Shown: positions 24,838 through 27,318 of the stretch, piece by piece
Numbering within the stretch: the first letter of the stretch is position 1
How the letters are laid out: every line of letters starts with the position of its first letter
IMG/VR virus record: IMGVR_UViG_3300042455_002613
Location: 1-27,318 of that record
Reading direction: 5' to 3' (one strand)
Origin: a virus
Length of the DNA stretch: 27,318 nucleotides
The notes under the pieces: generated by a model
Told to the model about the DNA's origin: nothing
Seen by the model: the letters and a program-made list of their open reading frames with translations, nothing else
Databases searched by the model: none
Made by a program: the position numbers and the translations under genes

Positions 24838-24870
24838 GTAGCTCCCACTCGTTAAATTTGTGGACTCTAC
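24838..24870 (-). other. Stem-loop in the leader of the glycine-zipper gene
   Basis: On the minus strand GTAG pairs with CTAC and UCCAC with GUGGG(A) around a symmetrical AG/AG internal loop that could form tandem G-A pairs; the apical loop is 11 nt and AT-rich. It lies in the 90-nt leader between the stop at 24894 and the ATG at 24803. No T-tract follows, so it is not a simple terminator. Confidence 0.3.
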
Positions 24871-24893
24871 TCTAATACAACTATCCGTATATA

Positions 24894-25088
24894 CTATAAA
24901 TATGATAAAATCTTAAAAGTCATATGATGGAACAAACGATGGTGCGCGTACATAGCGGTAAAAAATAATGCTATTATGAAAGGAATGTTATAAACATAAG
25001 TTTCCGTTAAGTAATGGTGGGTTTGGTAAATTAAAATATGACCAAATACCCAAGTAATAACCATCATTAATATATTAATCTTTGCCAT
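24894..25088 (-). CDS. Small two-helix membrane protein, histidine-rich
   Basis: The 64-aa protein has two hydrophobic helices (INILMMVITWVFGHILIY and YNIPFIIALFFTAMYAHH) with histidines clustered at the helix ends (THHYL, AHHRLFHH). It overlaps the upstream GIY-YIG gene by 14 nt, so it is co-translated and ends the four-gene cassette. No family recognised. The His pairs could bind metal or simply mark membrane borders. A holin is possible by size and topology but nothing specific supports it. Confidence 0.55.
   Translation of the reverse strand: MAKINILMMVITWVFGHILIYQTHHYLTETYVYNIPFIIALFFTAMYAHHRLFHHMTFKILSYL
24896..24903 (-). promoter_or_regulatory. Recurrent intergenic octamer ATATTTAT (site 8)
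   Basis: It overlaps the stop codon of the 64-aa gene and lies 93 nt before the ATG at 24803. The plus strand reads TATAAATA and, ten bases upstream on that strand, CGTATATAC. Confidence 0.4.
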
Positions 25089-25572
25089 TTAATTGATTTT
25101 GATATTTAGAACCTAATTTTTCAATAATTTTACGTGCATCATCAGATGACATATAAAAACCCTCACGTTTATTGTTGACCCGTGCACCTAATTTCTCAAG
25201 TTCATTATGAATTTCACTTTCCAACATACGGCCGTTAGGGCACTTATATGCAAATGTTGGGTACCATGGTGTAATAACGCCAGTAGCTAAATTAATTTGG
25301 CGTACTCTATCGTATACTGTTGTGGTAGTGTAACCAATTTTACATATTCCAGGCACAGATGGATTACAAAGCACATAAACATAGTGTGGGTTTTGAGGTG
25401 TATTAGTTGGATCCACCCAAGCAGCACCATAATATGTAATTTCCTCCCATCCACCTTCACCCTCAATTGGAGTAAGTGTATACGCAATAGCGGATTTCAT
25501 ATTATACTTAAAATCAATTTCGCTATTAAGTTGGCGATATTGTTTAGCCTCGTCGTGTGTTAATCGTATCAT
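25075..25572 (-). CDS. T5orf172/MUG113-type GIY-YIG domain protein
   Basis: The 165-aa protein carries a GIY-YIG-superfamily core at about residues 64-155: YVYVLCN (64-70), CKIGYTTTTVYDRVRQIN (77-94, with R89 and R91), LESEIHNELEKLG (117-129, candidate catalytic E and H122) and REGFYMSSDDARKIIEKL. This fits the T5orf172/MUG113 branch, found in phages and in toxin or defence proteins. The first 60 residues are a separate N-terminal part (GGWEEITYYGAAWVDP). It starts inside the lipoprotein stop (TAATG) and overlaps the following membrane-protein gene. A DNA-cutting role is likely, its target unknown. Confidence 0.75.
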   Translation of the reverse strand: MIRLTHDEAKQYRQLNSEIDFKYNMKSAIAYTLTPIEGEGGWEEITYYGAAWVDPTNTPQNPHYVYVLCNPSVPGICKIGYTTTTVYDRVRQINLATGVITPWYPTFAYKCPNGRMLESEIHNELEKLGARVNNKREGFYMSSDDARKIIEKLGSKYQNQLNGKD

Positions 25573-26222
25573 TAATCAATAATTAAACTAAGTGAATCAA
25601 TTTTTTCGGTACGTTCGGGATAAGTAAGTGAATAATTGCCACACTCCCAATATGTTTTAACGTATATCTTAATAGTATCCCCACGATATTGAGCTGGAAT
25701 CGGACCAATTAATTGTTTTGTCCACATATTATTTCCACTCGGTTTATATTCATCCATACGAGCATCATACTCCTTAAAGTAAGTGCTGGAAGTAGCTATT
25801 AATGGTACAATAGTGTTGCGATATTGCGACAAAGTAACGGTTTTTGTACCAACAGACAGTGGAGTTGTGAAATATGGTGAAGAGTATAATGAGCGAAACG
25901 GATTATATAATGGAATAGTGACGGTGAGAGTATCAAACACCCAGTAAGTGTCGGTGTCAAACGTACTTTCAACGACTGAAACACCGTTATATAAATAACG
26001 CTCGTTAGTGATACGCGTAGCTTCGGCGTAAACGCTAGTATAATTGAACGACTTTGTTCTATCGAACTTATAGTGGAAATAACCACGGGCGTCTTTAGGC
26101 GTACCCATTGTGATTTGTGTTTGACCACTGATTGCATTGGTGAATGGTGACGGGTATTGTAACGCGTCTTTACTACAACCGAATAATACTAATACTGAGA
26201 ATAATACGATAAACTGTTTCAT
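25572..26222 (-). CDS. Phage-region lipoprotein
   Basis: The 216-aa protein begins MKQFIVLFSVLVLFGCSKDA, a type II signal peptide with lipobox LFGC at residue 16. The mature part is rich in Tyr, Thr and aromatic beta patterns (YWVFDTLTVTIPLYNPF, TIKIYVKTYWECGNYSLTYP) and ends KIDSLSLIID, suggesting one beta-sandwich at the cell envelope. Its base composition is less AT-rich than the structural genes. It abuts the upstream membrane-protein gene (stop and ATG adjacent). Phage lipoproteins often block superinfection by masking receptors; that role is inference here. No homologous family is named. Confidence 0.7.
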   Translation of the reverse strand: MKQFIVLFSVLVLFGCSKDALQYPSPFTNAISGQTQITMGTPKDARGYFHYKFDRTKSFNYTSVYAEATRITNERYLYNGVSVVESTFDTDTYWVFDTLTVTIPLYNPFRSLYSSPYFTTPLSVGTKTVTLSQYRNTIVPLIATSSTYFKEYDARMDEYKPSGNNMWTKQLIGPIPAQYRGDTIKIYVKTYWECGNYSLTYPERTEKIDSLSLIID

Positions 26223-26408
26223 TTATTTAATTTTAATGTTATCTAATAATGCAATAAGTGTAATGGGTAACATTATCCACCCAATTAACATAAATCCAAC
26301 TAAATTTAATAGGATATCTAACACGCTGATATCTGATGTTTGGTATTGGCGATATGACGCCCAAACACCCATAATTAATCCACTGATGATGAAATAGTAA
26401 ATGAACAT
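26223..26408 (-). CDS. Small two-helix membrane protein heading the cassette
   Basis: The 61-aa protein has two membrane helices (FIYYFIISGLIMGVWASY and LVGFMLIGWIMLPITLIALL) joined by a short polar loop (RQYQTSDISVLD). The stop codon directly touches the ATG of the lipoprotein gene. It is the first gene of the four-gene cassette and has a promoter candidate about 20 nt upstream. No family recognised. Confidence 0.6.
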   Translation of the reverse strand: MFIYYFIISGLIMGVWASYRQYQTSDISVLDILLNLVGFMLIGWIMLPITLIALLDNIKIK

Positions 26409-26429
26409 AACCTTTATTTTTGTTTAATG

Positions 26430-26461
26430 GAAATATAACGTATATACTTTGCCACTTGAAA
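26430..26461 (-). promoter_or_regulatory. Promoter candidate for the membrane/lipoprotein/GIY-YIG cassette
   Basis: Minus strand TTTC (26461-26458), exactly 20 nt, then TATATTTC (26437-26430). Both boxes differ from the Bacteroidota consensus (TTTG, TAnnTTTG) only in the final G. The predicted start would be about 15 nt before the ATG at 26408, the same geometry as the promoter of the sigma operon. Confidence 0.45.
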
Positions 26462-26511
26462 CTCGTTTTGTTCAAGACCTCTTTTTGGGATTTTGCAAAG
26501 GTGGGGTAAAG

Positions 26512-26596
26512 GGGTATTTTCGAAAACGGTATATGCGTATATACCTCATCGATGGTTGTAGGTGGTGTTTCTGTTGAGAATACCCATAGTTTTTTT
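26512..26596. repeat. Nested inverted repeats with a plus-strand T-tract
   Basis: An outer pair GGGTATT (26512-26518) and AATACCC (26579-26585) encloses an inner hairpin GGTATAT-GCGT-ATATACC (26528-26545). On the plus strand seven T follow at 26590-26596. This could be a structured RNA or a long-loop terminator for plus-strand transcripts, though no plus-strand gene is seen. Confidence 0.35.
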
Positions 26597-26644
26597 ACGA
26601 TGACCGTGGCCCGTCGATTGACCGCAATTAGCGTGGGAGCACTT

Positions 26645-26677
26645 CGCTATTGTATCGCTATCGCCCCGCTATCGACT
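26645..26677. repeat. Three tandem 11-bp units beginning CGCTAT
   Basis: CGCTATTGTAT, CGCTATCGCCC and CGCTATCGACT follow each other without gap on the plus strand. Units two and three agree in 9 of 11 bases or nearly so; the first shares the CGCTAT core. Confidence 0.55.
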
Positions 26678-26704
26678 CCGAAACCTTTTTCGGTCACGCG
26701 CCCG

Positions 26705-26768
26705 ATGACCGTTTGCCCGCGTGCCCAGGCGCCCGTGTGACCAGACGCCCAGACGCCCGTGCGCCCAC
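26705..26768. repeat. Degenerate GC-rich tandem repeat of 8 bp, eight units
   Basis: On the minus strand eight consecutive octamers fit the pattern N-Y-G-G-K-C-R-N: for example ACGGGCGT, CTGGGCGT, CTGGTCAC and ACGGGCGC. The run ends exactly at the stop codon of the 59-aa gene. Its GC content is far above that of the window. Confidence 0.65.
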
Positions 26769-26947
26769 TAGAACGTGGACGGCTTACCGATATGCGTGCC
26801 GCGCTTGAACTTAACGTTGCGTTGCGGCTTGAATTCAATCACGATGAACCCGAGCATTAGAGCATAATCGTCATCCGCTTTAGCTACACCTAATACTATA
26901 CCCTTAATTAAATGGATTTCTAAGTACTTGTTACTGATTAATGTCAT
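26768..26947 (-). CDS. Small uncharacterised protein (59 aa)
   Basis: ATG 26947 to TAG 26768 encodes MTLISNKYLEIHLIKGIVLG, then VAKADDDYALMLGFIVIEFK and a basic tail PQRNVKFKRGTHIGKPSTF. The central part has two short hydrophobic strands, not full membrane helices. The DNA changes from AT-rich at the 5' end to GC-rich at the 3' end, and the stop codon is the first triplet of the GC-rich octamer repeat, so the C-terminus may have been altered by that block. Short proteins with this order occur in other large aquatic phages, function unknown. Confidence 0.55.
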   Translation of the reverse strand: MTLISNKYLEIHLIKGIVLGVAKADDDYALMLGFIVIEFKPQRNVKFKRGTHIGKPSTF

Positions 26948-27001
26948 ATTTTATTTTTAATTGTGTTATTAAGATACGATTATTATTCTGACCCGTCACA
27001 T

Positions 27002-27238
27002 CTATATTTTAATTCCCACTTCAGCTAACATACGCTTATGTTCAGCAGGTGATTCATCACCGTAACCGTAGTCATATACTCCGTTCCAGTCGATTACTTT
27101 ATTGTTATCTTCACCATCGCATATTTCATCTAATATAGCTTGGGCTTCAGCTTTACTTACCCATCCATCACCATCTACATCAACTATGTTCCCTACATAG
27201 TACATGTCGTTCATGTTCATTAAATCGTTTACGTTCAT
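27002..27238 (-). CDS. Small EF-hand (calcium-binding-like) protein
   Basis: The 78-aa protein has a canonical EF-hand loop at residues 20-31, DVDGDGWVSKAE, with D20, D22, D24, G25, V27 and E31 at the standard ligand positions. A second loop (DGEDNNKVIDWN, about 41-52) is degenerate, lacking the terminal acidic ligand. There is no signal peptide. Single or paired EF-hands are known in small phage and dockerin-like proteins, where they bind Ca2+ for folding or contacts. It lies between two very small genes at the right edge. The Ca-binding prediction is firm at motif level; the role is not known. Confidence 0.7.
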   Translation of the reverse strand: MNVNDLMNMNDMYYVGNIVDVDGDGWVSKAEAQAILDEICDGEDNNKVIDWNGVYDYGYGDESPAEHKRMLAEVGIKI

Positions 27239-27242
27239 ACTG

Positions 27243-27317
27243 TTATTTTAATTGTTTATTATTACCTAATAATGATATAGTAAGTGCTAATACTATTATA
27301 TACACTAATACTTTTAA
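27243..27317 (-). CDS. C-terminal end of a small membrane protein (5' end outside the window)
   Basis: An open frame enters from the right edge and ends at TAA 27243. The visible 24 residues (LKVLVYIIVLALTISLLGNN then KQLK) form one hydrophobic helix with a short polar tail. It is 4 nt from the EF-hand start, in line with the tight gene spacing. Too short to identify. Confidence 0.4.
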   Translation of the reverse strand, partial: LKVLVYIIVLALTISLLGNNKQLK

Positions 27318-27318
27318 T

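Larger units (their letters stand above)
26409..26767. other. 359-nt gene-free stretch with mixed composition
   Basis: No credible gene is seen. The right-hand part up to about 26462 is AT-rich and holds the promoter candidate of the membrane-protein gene. The middle (26512-26596) has nested inverted repeats. The left part of the map, about 26597-26767, is GC-rich, in sharp contrast to the rest of the window, and is built from short degenerate tandem repeats. The palindrome GTATATAC preceded by C occurs twice here (26439 and 26535) and once more at 24886. Confidence 0.7.

Noticed and set aside
24804-24848. GTG-started extension of the glycine-zipper protein
   Set aside because: The added 15 residues run through the octamer and leader stem-loop; ATG 24803 opens a normal folded domain.
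24806-24893. tRNA-like fold in the leader
   Set aside because: No T-arm consensus, no cloverleaf spacing and no CCA-adjacent acceptor stem could be fitted.
26552-26740. Plus-strand 62-codon frame in the GC-rich island
   Set aside because: Composition reflects the repeat block; no homologous pattern, no promoter and no other plus-strand gene nearby.
26647-26838. Minus-strand 63-codon frame with an 8-residue peptide repeat (RTGVWASG, HTGAWARG)
   Set aside because: The peptide repeat follows from the 8-bp DNA period (24 bp is 8 codons), the frame overlaps the better 59-aa gene, and no start signal is seen.
1-27318. CRISPR array or diversity-generating retroelement feeding the large fibre genes
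   Set aside because: No regularly spaced repeats, no reverse transcriptase and no template/variable repeat pair could be seen; the SprB repeats are protein-level and divergent.

Overview
The window is AT-rich and every supported gene lies on the minus strand. It looks like a late-gene region of a large contractile-tailed (T4-like) phage of a Bacteroidota host. The phage assignment rests on a gp25-like and a gp6-like baseplate wedge protein, a gp5/VgrG-like spike, a gp55-like late sigma factor, a T4-type primase and several long tail-fibre or virion proteins. The host assignment rests on SprB-type repeats in a tail fibre, promoter candidates of the Bacteroidota TTTG-N20-TAnnTTTG type, few Shine-Dalgarno sequences, and an Oar-like TonB-dependent receptor at the left edge.

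Layout in the direction of transcription (right to left). 27317-26768: three small phage-type genes, including an EF-hand protein. 26767-26409: a gene-free stretch with an unusually GC-rich block made of short degenerate tandem repeats. 26408-24894: a tight four-gene cassette (two-helix membrane protein, lipoprotein, T5orf172/GIY-YIG protein, second two-helix membrane protein). 24803-24057: a protein with a duplicated glycine-rich hydrophobic module, followed by a terminator. 23951-22488: a four-gene operon behind a good host-type promoter, ending in the gp55-like sigma factor. 22443-16362: baseplate genes (spike, helical protein with hydrophobic segments, gp25, gp6) and a GH19 endolysin, closed by a terminator. 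16294-4287: virion and tail-fibre genes, including 1492-aa and 1106-aa proteins. 4287-1690: ParB-like, SegE-like, primase and RecB/Cas4-like nuclease genes. Another terminator sits just before the TonB-dependent receptor gene, which runs off the left end.

A plausible programme is that host RNA polymerase reads the sigma operon from the 23971-24002 promoter and the gp55-like factor then directs late transcription. An octamer (ATATTTAT on the coding strand, ATAAATAT on the plus strand) occurs in eight short intergenic gaps, nearly always in one orientation, and is the best candidate for a phage-specific signal. Head, portal, terminase, sheath and integrase genes are not in the window, so it cannot show whether the phage is temperate. 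The receptor next to the phage genes could be a prophage boundary, a phage-carried gene or an assembly chimera.
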